In this document: piece by piece, positions 1-6,434 of the stretch
How positions within the stretch are numbered: the stretch's first letter is position 1
How the letters are laid out: the number at the start of each line of letters is the position of its first letter
Source: Clostridia bacterium
GTDB taxonomy: Bacteria > Bacillota > Clostridia > Oscillospirales > CAG-272
Assembly (NCBI GenBank): GCA_900753295.1
Contig: CAADYQ010000175.1
Span: forward strand, 1-9,037
Direction: 5' to 3'
Length of the DNA stretch: 9,037 nucleotides
Program-made: the position numbers and the translations under genes
Notes under the pieces: model-generated
Database searches by the model: none
The model's input: only the letters and a program-made list of their open reading frames with translations
What the model was told of the DNA's origin: nothing

Positions 1-46
1 CAGATTTTTTCAGATATGCTCATTCTTTTTTTATTTTTTTCTTTGC

Positions 47-130
47 CTATCTGCAGAAACCCCAACTTTTATTATAGAGCCTTTTCTTCTTCAACGCATA
101 CAGTGACGACAGTAATTCTTTCCTTCCCAT
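47..130 (-). CDS. Possible 27-residue Lys/Arg-rich small protein
   Basis: An ATG at 130 is preceded by GGAGG at 5-nt spacing and opens a 27-codon frame (MGRKELLSSLYALKKKRLYN, then KSWGFCR) ending in TAG. The peptide is basic, with no signal peptide or membrane span. I do not recognise it. An ATG five codons further upstream is in frame, but the ribosome binding site favours the inner start. The ORF begins 19 nt past the small-RNA terminator hairpin, so it would be made only by readthrough of that terminator or from a promoter I cannot see. Beyond the TAG the same frame stays open for eight mostly Lys codons to a TGA at 21-24 that overlaps another ATG. It may be chance, though the ribosome binding site is good. 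Confidence 0.3.
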   Translation of the reverse strand: MGRKELLSSLYALKKKRLYNKSWGFCR

Positions 131-148
131 TTTTACCTCCGACATAAT

Positions 149-175
149 AAAAGTGCGCGGCATGAAGCCGCGCAC
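149..175 (-). terminator. Intrinsic terminator of the small RNA
   Basis: On the minus strand, nine perfectly paired, GC-rich bases (GTGCGCGGC with GCCGCGCAC; 153-161 and 167-175) close a 5-nt loop, TTCAT. TTTTATTAT follows directly. This is a textbook Rho-independent terminator, about 145 nt after the predicted transcription start. A six-T run also precedes the hairpin, which does not affect the call. Confidence 0.82.
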
Positions 176-318
176 AAAAAACGCTGACTCCAAGCCGCTA
201 CTCAACAATTTTTATACTAGACCTATCTTAGACAAGTATGCAAAAAGGGAGTATGCGTTTTTATCGGGAGATAAAAACCATACCAATCTAAGATAAGTGC
301 ATTATTTAGTTGCGTAGC
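149..318 (-). ncRNA. Candidate structured small RNA, about 170 nt, family unknown
   Basis: The transcript between the consensus promoter and the intrinsic terminator folds by eye into a rod. Its closing helix pairs 309-318 with 197-206 (9 bp and one mismatch). An asymmetric open region follows, then an 11-bp helix (287-297 with 222-232). The tip is a 9-bp hairpin (270-278 with 257-265) with a UCCC loop, extended by GUAUG (279-283) that can pair with either of two GCAUAC copies. The strand between those copies carries a second, unpaired UCCC. A roughly 20-nt tail and the terminator complete it. The 65-codon open frame over this region runs through the promoter and is not credible. A 6S-like role is possible, given the rod and internal bubble, but the closing helix seems too short. 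A trans-acting sRNA, or a leader controlling the small ORF beyond, are the alternatives. I do not recognise a known riboswitch core. Confidence 0.6.
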
Positions 319-324
319 TCCTTT

Positions 325-353
325 ATTATACCCCGGAAGCTTCATTTTGTCAA
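325..353 (-). promoter_or_regulatory. Perfect-consensus sigma-70/sigma-A promoter
   Basis: On the minus strand, TTGACA (348-353) and TATAAT (325-330) are both exact consensus hexamers separated by the optimal 17 bp. The expected transcription start is about 7 nt downstream, near 317-319. No operator or obvious activator site overlaps it. The promoter lies in the AT-rich gap after the operon hairpin and points away from ntpD, so it should drive a separate, strong, largely constitutive transcript. Such an ideal match outside a protein gene suggests an abundant RNA product. Confidence 0.82.
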
Positions 354-405
354 CATTTTTATAAAGAAATTTATCAAAAATGAGGGCGTTAAAGGCTACG
401 ATTAT

Positions 406-435
406 GGGGCTGCCGCACATTAGTGCGACAGCCCC
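406..435 (-). terminator. Hairpin at the 3' end of the ntp operon
   Basis: Two 13-nt arms (406-418 and 423-435) pair with one mismatch around a 4-nt loop, GGGGCTG-x-CGCAC against its complement. The hairpin begins 8 nt after the ntpD stop codon. On the operon strand the bases after the hairpin are not a T run (ATAATCG), while on the plus strand a six-T run follows after four bases (440-445). It therefore looks more like an intrinsic terminator for plus-strand transcription, or an RNA 3'-end stabiliser, than a textbook terminator for the operon. Placing the operon's transcript end here is inference from position. Confidence 0.6.
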
Positions 436-443
436 GTGGTTTT

Positions 444-1106
444 TTATCTCGCCGCTTCGTCTGCGGCACGTTTTTTCTTTATTTCCGCCTCTGCGGTCAT
501 TTCCTTGACCTTCATGAGTCTTGCGCGGCTTCCGCGCTCGTCCTCATCCAGCTTCATGGATATCGTTTTGATAGATTCCAGATACCTCGGCATGAGGATA
601 TATTCAAGCGCGTTCACGCGGCGGCGTGTGCGCTCTATCTCTCCCGCCAGAAGCTGTGCGGTCTTTTCAAGCTCCGCGAGCTTTATCATATCCGCCGACA
701 GTGAGGAAAGCTCTTCCAGCGCCGCGTCAAGTCCCGCAGGTGTAAACGCCATTCCGTAGCCGATACCGACTGTGATATCTCCGCCCTCAAGCACCGGGAC
801 GGTCACGCCCATATTGCGCGAGGTGGTGACGCCGATAAGGTTTTCTCCGGTCGGAGCGATGAGCGCTTCCTCAAGCATTTTCGGATTTCCGACGGCTCCC
901 GCCGCGGTAAACGATCTGTAATATGCTCTCAGTCTCTCCTCTACCCTCTCGCGCAGCTCCTTGTTCTCCCTGACGATCTCAAGGAAGTTCTTCATAAGCT
1001 CGTCACGCTTATCCTTAAGCAGCTTATGTCCGCGGCGCGCGGCGGCGTAGCGGTTTTTGAGCCGTTTAAGCTCCATACGTGTAGGACTTACATTCGTTGC
1101 AGCCAT
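444..1106 (-). CDS. ntpD: V-type ATPase central-shaft subunit D
   Basis: This 220-residue protein is the rotor shaft, a long antiparallel coiled coil that turns inside the A/B head. Both ends carry the family signatures: SPTRMELKRLKNRYAAARRG (7-26) with HKLLKDKRDEL at the N-terminus, and ERTRRRVNALEYILMPRYLE (158-177) with KLDEDER at the C-terminus. The middle (about 85-125) is the short globular insert. The tail is Lys/Arg/Ala-rich. The start is well supported by AAAGGAGG 10 nt before the ATG, in the 23-nt gap after ntpB. The gene ends in TAA and is the last gene of the operon; a strong hairpin begins 8 nt after it. Confidence 0.95.
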   Translation of the reverse strand: MAATNVSPTRMELKRLKNRYAAARRGHKLLKDKRDELMKNFLEIVRENKELRERVEERLRAYYRSFTAAGAVGNPKMLEEALIAPTGENLIGVTTSRNMGVTVPVLEGGDITVGIGYGMAFTPAGLDAALEELSSLSADMIKLAELEKTAQLLAGEIERTRRRVNALEYILMPRYLESIKTISMKLDEDERGSRARLMKVKEMTAEAEIKKKRAADEAAR

Positions 1107-1129
1107 TCAGCACGCGCCTCCTTTCCCTG

Positions 1130-2533
1130 TCAGTTTGATTTGGCGGTCTTGTTATCGCCGCGCCAGTATTTTGCGATGAATTCCGGCTTGATACGCTTCA
1201 TCTCGCTCTTCGGCAGTATCGCAAGCAGCTCCCAGCCGAGGTCAAGAGTCTCCTCTATCGTGCGGTTCTCATAGAAGCCCTGATTGATATACCTCGCCTC
1301 GAACTCGTCGGCAAATTTTGCGTAAAGTCTGTCCATCGGGGTCAGCGCCGACTCACCGAGAACGACCATAAGCTCCTTTGCCTCGCGTCCGCGCGCGTAG
1401 CTTGAGAAGAGCTGGTTCATAACGCCCGAATGATCCTCGCGCGTTCTGCCCTTGCCGATGCCCTTATCCTTCAGACGGGACAGCGACGGCAGTACGTCTA
1501 CCGGCGGCATATAGCCCTTGCGGTACATCTCGCGCGACAGAATGATCTGTCCCTCGGTGATGTATCCGGTAAGGTCGGGGATCGGGTGGGTCTTATCATC
1601 CTCGGGCATTGAAAGAATGGGGATCATGGTTATCGAACCGTCGGAGCCTGCCTTACGTCCGGCACGCTCGTACATGGTCGCAAGGTCGGTATACATATAT
1701 CCGGGGTAACCGCGGCGTCCGGGGACCTCACGGCGCGCTGCCGAAACCTCGCGCAGCGCCTCGGCGTAGTTGGTTATGTCGGTGATGATGACAAGCACGT
1801 GCATTCCGAGGTCGAACGCCAGATATTCTGCGGCGGTAAGCGCCATACGGGGAGCGGAAATACGCTCGATGGCGGGGTCGGATGCCAGGTTGCAGAACAT
1901 GACGGTGCGTCCGATAGCTCCGGTACGTTTGAAGTCGTTGATAAAGAAGTCGGCTTCCTCAAACGTGATACCGACAGCGGCAAACACGACGGCGAAGTTT
2001 GATTTTTCACTGCCGTCGCCGATGACCTTTGCCTGACGTGCTATCTGTGCGGCAAGGTCGGCGTGAGGCAGACCGGAGCCGGAGAATATAGGCAGTTTCT
2101 GACCGCGCACCAGTGTGTTAAGTCCGTCGATGGTCGAAATACCCGTCTGAATGAACTCGGAGGGGTAATATCTCGCCGCCGGGTTGATAGGCGTGCCGTT
2201 GATATCGCAGTATTTTTCGGGGATTATCCGTGCGCCGCCGTCGATAGGCTCGCCCATGCCGTTGAAAACTCTGCCCATGATATCGGGAGACACGGCAAGG
2301 CGGACGCCGTGACCGGTGAATCTCACGCGGCTCTCGGCAAGGTTGATGCCTGCGGCGGATTCAAAAAGCTGTACCAGCACGTCGCTGCCGTTGACCTCAA
2401 GCACGCGGCAACGACGGACAGAGCCGTCAGCCATTATGATCTCGCCCAGTTCGTCGTACTTGACGCCCTCAACGCTCTTTATAAGCATAAGAGGACCGGC
2501 GACTTCTTCAATAGTTTTATATTCTTTTATCAT
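1130..2533 (-). CDS. ntpB: V-type ATPase regulatory subunit B
   Basis: This 467-residue non-catalytic subunit alternates with A in the head. It closely resembles E. hirae NtpB along its whole length. In place of a Walker A loop it has FSGSGLPH (150-157), as expected for B. GITFEEADFF (188-197) and EVSAARREVPGRRGYPGY (262-279) are family blocks, and Arg353 in LPSLSRL matches the arginine finger that reaches into the A-subunit catalytic site. The start is the ATG beginning MIKEYKTIEEV, as in E. hirae. It lies 8 nt after a GGAG that overlaps the ntpA stop (TAAGGAG). A GTG nine nucleotides upstream falls inside that ribosome binding site and is rejected. The tight join means B translation may depend partly on ribosomes finishing ntpA, so the amber codon there could reduce B output. 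The gene ends in TGA. Confidence 0.96.
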   Translation of the reverse strand: MIKEYKTIEEVAGPLMLIKSVEGVKYDELGEIIMADGSVRRCRVLEVNGSDVLVQLFESAAGINLAESRVRFTGHGVRLAVSPDIMGRVFNGMGEPIDGGARIIPEKYCDINGTPINPAARYYPSEFIQTGISTIDGLNTLVRGQKLPIFSGSGLPHADLAAQIARQAKVIGDGSEKSNFAVVFAAVGITFEEADFFINDFKRTGAIGRTVMFCNLASDPAIERISAPRMALTAAEYLAFDLGMHVLVIITDITNYAEALREVSAARREVPGRRGYPGYMYTDLATMYERAGRKAGSDGSITMIPILSMPEDDKTHPIPDLTGYITEGQIILSREMYRKGYMPPVDVLPSLSRLKDKGIGKGRTREDHSGVMNQLFSSYARGREAKELMVVLGESALTPMDRLYAKFADEFEARYINQGFYENRTIEETLDLGWELLAILPKSEMKRIKPEFIAKYWRGDNKTAKSN

Positions 2534-2545
2534 TCCGCTCACTCC

Positions 2546-4315
2546 TTACGCTTTCGGTATCGCGGCTTCAAGCTCGGATTCAAGCTCAGCCTCGATCTTT
2601 TCAAATTCCGGCGCGTAGCTGTCATTGGGCAGCGCCTTGGCTCTGCCTATTCTTTCACGCACGGGCAGATCGGCTATTTCGTCTATCGACGCGCCGCGTT
2701 CAAGTGCGCGGCGACTCTTGTCCTCAAAGCTGAATATGAGGCGGAGCAGACGGCACTGCTTTTCAAGCGGCGAATAGCTGTCGTTGTCGCTCATGGCATC
2801 CTGCTGCAGGAAGTCCTCACGCAGCGAACGCGCGACCTCAAGGGTCAGGCGGTCGGAGGGGGACAGCGCATCGGCGCCGATGAGCTGTACTATTTCATTC
2901 AGCTCCGCTTCGTTCTGAAGCGTTTTGAGGCACCGCTGTGTCAGCGGCATCCAATCGCGCGACACATTGTCGGCAAACCAGCCGGTAAGTCTTTCGCGGT
3001 AAAGCGAATAGGAATTCAGCCAGTTTATCGCCGGGAAGTGACGGCGGTATGCCAGGGAGGAATCAAGTCCCCAGAACACCTTGACGATACGCAGCGTCGC
3101 CTGTGTTACAGGCTAGGAAAGATCGCCGCCGGCGGGAGAGACCGCGCCGATAGCGGAAAGGGCGCCCTCGCGTCCGTCGGAACCGAGGCAGGTGACCTTT
3201 CCGGCGCGCTCATAGAACTGCGCCAGACGCGAGGTAAGGTACGCGGGGTAGCCCTCCTCGCCGGGCATTTCTTCAAGTCTGCCGGACATTTCGCGCAGAG
3301 CCTCTGCCCAACGCGAGGTGGAGTCGGCTATTACGGCAACGGTATAGCCCATGTCGCGGTAATATTCCGCTATCGTGATACCGGTGTAGATGGACGCCTC
3401 ACGCGCCGCGACCGGCATATCCGATGTATTTGCAATAAGAACGGTACGCTCCATGAGCGTTCTGCCCGTGCGCGGGTCGCGCAGCTCTGGGAACTCACGC
3501 AGAACGTCGGTCATTTCGTTTCCGCGCTCGCCGCAACCGATATAGACCACAAGATCAACGTTGCTCCATTTTGCAAGCTGGTGCTGAACGACCGTTTTGC
3601 CCGAACCGAAGGGTCCGGGAACGCACGCGGTACCGCCGCGCGCTATCGGGAAAAGCGAGTCGATGGACCGCTGACCGGTTACCATAGGCTCTGTGGGCGG
3701 GAGCTTACCGGCGTGCGGGCGCGCCACACGGACGGGCCACTTCTGCATGAGCGTCAGCTCATGTGTGTTGCCGTTTGCATCCTCCACCACGCCGATCTTA
3801 TCGGTCACGCGGTAATCGCCGGAGCGTATAGACAGCAGTGTGCCGCTGATGCCGGGCGGTACCATGACCTTATGCGTAAGCGCCTCGCTCTCATCGACCG
3901 TTCCGAGAATATCGCCGCCGACAACGCGTGCGCCGCGCTGTGCCGTGGCATCAAAATGCCACACCTTTTCACGGTCAAGGGCGGGAGAAACTATGCCGCG
4001 TGTGAGGTTTGAGCCTGCCATTTCACGCAGCTTTTCAAGCGGACGCTGGATACCGTCGTATATGTTTCCTATAAGCCCCGGTCCCAGCTCGACCGACAGA
4101 GGTGCGCCGGTCGATGTAACGACGTCACCGCGTCCGAGTCCCGCGGTCTCCTCATAGACCTGGACCGATGCGCGGTCGCCGTGCATTTCGATTATTTCAC
4201 CGATTAGCTTGTCTTTGCCTACGTGAACAACGTCGAACATGTCGGCGCGTCTCATGCCCTCGGCAACAACAAGCGGACCGGATACCTTTAAGATCTTACC
4301 TTCGATCAATTCCAT
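2546..4315 (-). pseudogene. ntpA: V-type ATPase catalytic subunit A, full-length frame broken by one amber codon
   Basis: This is the ATP-hydrolysing or ATP-synthesising subunit. Residues 1-400 carry the beta-barrel and the non-homologous region, then Walker A GPFGSGKT (234-241), the catalytic-site loop GCGERGNE (260-267) and the Walker B region VAVIADSTSRW (326-336). Codon 401 is TAG (3113-3115 on the plus strand reads cta), giving GGDLS-stop-PVTQ where the family has GGD-x-SEPVTQ, so one G-to-T change would turn Glu GAG into amber. The same frame then continues without a break for 188 codons: VFWGLDSSLAYRRHFPAINW (413-432) and a complete C-terminal helical domain ending in TAA. Repaired length is 589 residues, normal for the family. 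I see no ribosome binding site before the second half (nearest candidate start GTG at 3079), so independent translation is unlikely. The start has AAAGG about 11 nt upstream. A true pseudogene, a sequence error and readthrough all remain possible. Confidence 0.9.
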
Positions 4316-4402
4316 TTTATTTCATGCCTTTCTCGGCTATTTGCGCCCGATTGGTCAGACTATGCCGCCGGACGGCGCAGGTCCTGCGGTATTTTCCGGA
4401 GA

Positions 4403-4738
4403 TCAGAGAATATCACTGCCCACGGCGCGCTTTACGCGGTCGTGCAATGCCTTCATGCCGAATCCGCCGTCGCTTCCCGCTGACGGGATCGGCAGTATCG
4501 CGGGCGTCGGAACATCGTCAAAGCCCGCAATATCCTCGGCAAGCGCCGCGGCGTATTCCTCGGTTATGAATATCACCGCATAGCCAACGTCCGGCGCACC
4601 GTCGGAGTTCACTCCGGCGGTCGCTCTGCGCAAAGCAAGACGTGCCGCTTCGGCATCCTGCGCCTCAAGTATCGTAAAACCGAGCGCGGAAAAGCCGAGT
4701 ATATCCTGTCTGCCGCCTATGACTGCTACTTTATACAT
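4403..4738 (-). CDS. ntpF: V-type ATPase central-rotor subunit F
   Basis: This 111-residue protein has the usual length and shape of subunit F, a small Rossmann-like protein that binds subunit D and helps set rotor coupling. Visible family features are the first strand MYKVAVIGGR (1-10), the second conserved strand and turn YAVIFITEEYA (53-63), and the C-terminal segment with PIPS at 83-86, a glycine-rich turn near 88-94 and RVKRAVGSDIL at 101-111. A strong GGGAGG lies 10 nt before the ATG, in the short gap after ntpC. The gene ends in TGA. An 87-nt gap follows before ntpA, the longest inside the operon. Confidence 0.93.
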   Translation of the reverse strand: MYKVAVIGGRQDILGFSALGFTILEAQDAEAARLALRRATAGVNSDGAPDVGYAVIFITEEYAAALAEDIAGFDDVPTPAILPIPSAGSDGGFGMKALHDRVKRAVGSDIL

Positions 4739-4762
4739 TGTAAATCATCCTCCCGGCGGTGC

Positions 4763-5785
4763 TCAGGCGATCCTGAGTCTTTCTTCGATAAGCGAACGGT
4801 CATCGCCCGCTTCTATCCCGGACAGGATGATGCGCAGGTTTTTGACCTCGTATTCAAGCGCGGCGATATACCCGATAACCGGGTAAGCGCCGAGAAGCTG
4901 CATCCTTGTCGCCGCATCGACGGCGGCACGGAAGTCGTCGTCAAACGCATGCGACATGCGCTCAAGAGACGCGGCATCGCTTCCCGCGCTCCGCAGCGCC
5001 CTTGCCGCATCCGGATATCCGGCGTCATCGGCAAGCGTCGCAAGCGCTGTAAGGCTGTCGGCATTGCGCAGTTTTTTCATATCTATCCTGCCGCCGGAAA
5101 TGACCGAATCGTCAAATACCGCGCGGCGCATACCGGCATCGCGCAGGCGCAGGACACGCGCCGCGGTGAGCAGATTCGTCGCATCCGTCTTGCGCTCAAG
5201 CAGCGCAACGACCTCGCGTATACCGGTCGCACGTGCAGCCGTGCGCATATCGGCAAAGCAGGCGCGGTCGAGCAGTGAATCCACGGTGCGCGAATTGCCG
5301 CTCTTGCCCAGTGCCTCGGACGCCATGCCCGCCGCCCGCGACATATTCGGGAGCGTCTCCGCAAATACCGAAAAATCGTTTTTTTCCGCCGCCGCTATAA
5401 CATCGTCGGCAGGTATAAGACCGCACCTTATCATAAGGGGAGCGGCATCTCTGCCGTCGGCGCGGCATTTTATCGCGGATTTAAGGTTGTTGCAGTCGTA
5501 TCTCATTCTGCACAGCTGAGCGAGCGGTGTGCTCGGGCAGAATGAAAGGAGCGTTTCGTATCTTTCGGCAAGATAAGCGGTAAGCGCCGCCTCCGTGCCG
5601 TCCGCCGCGGTGTCAAAGCCGTACTCGGCGATACGCGACATAACGTCGGCAGCATCGCGCGCACGCGCAAGATCGCGTATCCTCGCCTCGGGTATCAGCT
5701 CGCACGACATTGCCGAGACCTTTGCCGCCGCATAGCGGTAATCCTCCTCGCGGTATTTACCCGCACATGCCGCGCGCTCAGTCAT
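4763..5785 (-). CDS. ntpC: V-type ATPase subunit C (d-type, AC39 family)
   Basis: This 340-residue, mostly helical protein belongs to the vATP-synt_AC39 family. It is the socket that connects the D/F central shaft to the K ring. The three-repeat helical fold is suggested by recurring motifs: YDCNNLKSAIKCR at 96-108 (family D-x-x-N-L-K), a related DATNLLTAARVLR further on, and a third version near the end, EYEVKNLRIILSG at 311-323, followed by an IEERLR tail. The start is set at the ATG that overlaps the end of ntpE (ATGACTGA). An in-frame ATG 48 nt further upstream exists but lies deep inside ntpE and adds residues with no family counterpart. The gene ends in TGA, 24 nt before ntpF. Confidence 0.93.
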   Translation of the reverse strand: MTERAACAGKYREEDYRYAAAKVSAMSCELIPEARIRDLARARDAADVMSRIAEYGFDTAADGTEAALTAYLAERYETLLSFCPSTPLAQLCRMRYDCNNLKSAIKCRADGRDAAPLMIRCGLIPADDVIAAAEKNDFSVFAETLPNMSRAAGMASEALGKSGNSRTVDSLLDRACFADMRTAARATGIREVVALLERKTDATNLLTAARVLRLRDAGMRRAVFDDSVISGGRIDMKKLRNADSLTALATLADDAGYPDAARALRSAGSDAASLERMSHAFDDDFRAAVDAATRMQLLGAYPVIGYIAALEYEVKNLRIILSGIEAGDDRSLIEERLRIA

Positions 5786-6392
5786 TTTTAACTTCTCCGC
5801 CGCCGAACAGTGCGCGGCATACATCCGCCTCAAGCGACGGACGCGCCTCCGCTATCAGCGCGGCGACCGAACAATCCACGCGCGTTTCACCGAAATCGAG
5901 CCACAGCCCGCCGCTTATGCGCGCCTCACCGTCGGAGAGCCGCCAGTCAATGCCGTCTCCCGACGCCTTCATGTGTTCGATGAGCGCACGTCCGAAGCTC
6001 ACGCGGTCGGAGCGGTTGAGCGTTACAACGCACTCACCGCTCTGCCCCGCCGATGCCTCGCGTGCCAGGGCGACCAGGAAGCCGAGGTAATTCTCGCTCG
6101 GCATCCCGCATATTTTCTTTTCAGCCGCACTGAAGGCGGCGTCTATCGCACGGCATCTGCCTGCAAGCAGTATACCGCGCCTTTCTGTCTCCGCGGCGGC
6201 GCGGGCGCGCGATACAACGCTCGCGCTCTCTGCGTCGGCGGTATCCTCCGCGTCAGCCCTCAGCTTTGCCGCATTTTTCTCAGCGGCGGCAAGAACAGCA
6301 GCGCACTCGGCGTCAGCCTCGGCAAGTATCCGTGCGGCGTCAGCCTCGGCGGAGGCAATTATTTTGTTTGTTACTTTTTCAAGTCCCACCAT
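5778..6392 (-). CDS. ntpE: V-type ATPase peripheral-stalk subunit E
   Basis: This 204-residue protein is the peripheral-stalk subunit that pairs with G/H and braces the catalytic head. Residues 1 to about 90 are an Ala/Glu/Lys-rich helix typical of the stalk coiled coil (for example AEADAARILAEADAE at 15-29). From about 95 onward comes the globular head-binding domain, with the family motif GGLWLDFGETRVDCSVAALI at 161-180 and the usual ending in which an acidic helix leads to ALF near 194-196. The start has a modest AAAGG upstream and lies 42 nt after ntpK. The end overlaps the ntpC start by 8 nt (ATGACTGA), which implies translational coupling. Alanine content is high even for the family, matching the GC-rich codon use of the operon. 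Confidence 0.93.
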   Translation of the reverse strand: MVGLEKVTNKIIASAEADAARILAEADAECAAVLAAAEKNAAKLRADAEDTADAESASVVSRARAAAETERRGILLAGRCRAIDAAFSAAEKKICGMPSENYLGFLVALAREASAGQSGECVVTLNRSDRVSFGRALIEHMKASGDGIDWRLSDGEARISGGLWLDFGETRVDCSVAALIAEARPSLEADVCRALFGGGEVKND

Positions 6393-6434
6393 CGGTTTTG
6401 CTGCCTTTCACGGTAATATCGGAAAGCCCGCAAT

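Noticed and set aside
149..318. Classification of the small RNA as 6S RNA.
   Set aside because: The rod and internal bubble are suggestive, but the closing helix is only about 10 bp and I could not match conserved 6S bases by eye. It is left as an open alternative.
223..420. A 65-codon minus-strand frame between the operon and the small RNA.
   Set aside because: It runs through both promoter hexamers and the operon hairpin, has no ribosome binding site, and its peptide resembles no family I know.
2534..2542. GTG at 2542 as the start of ntpB.
   Set aside because: The GTG lies within the GGAG ribosome binding site. The ATG at 2533 aligns with the known N-terminus of the family.
2546..3079. 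The second half of ntpA as a separate gene starting at GTG 3079.
   Set aside because: There is no Shine-Dalgarno sequence before it, the start falls in the middle of a conserved block (IVKVFWGLD), and the frame continues unbroken back to the amber codon.
2063..4012. A 649-codon open frame on the plus strand, opposite ntpA and the start of ntpB.
   Set aside because: It is antisense to two clearly conserved V-type ATPase genes. Long shadow frames are common opposite GC-rich genes, and its protein has no recognisable domain.
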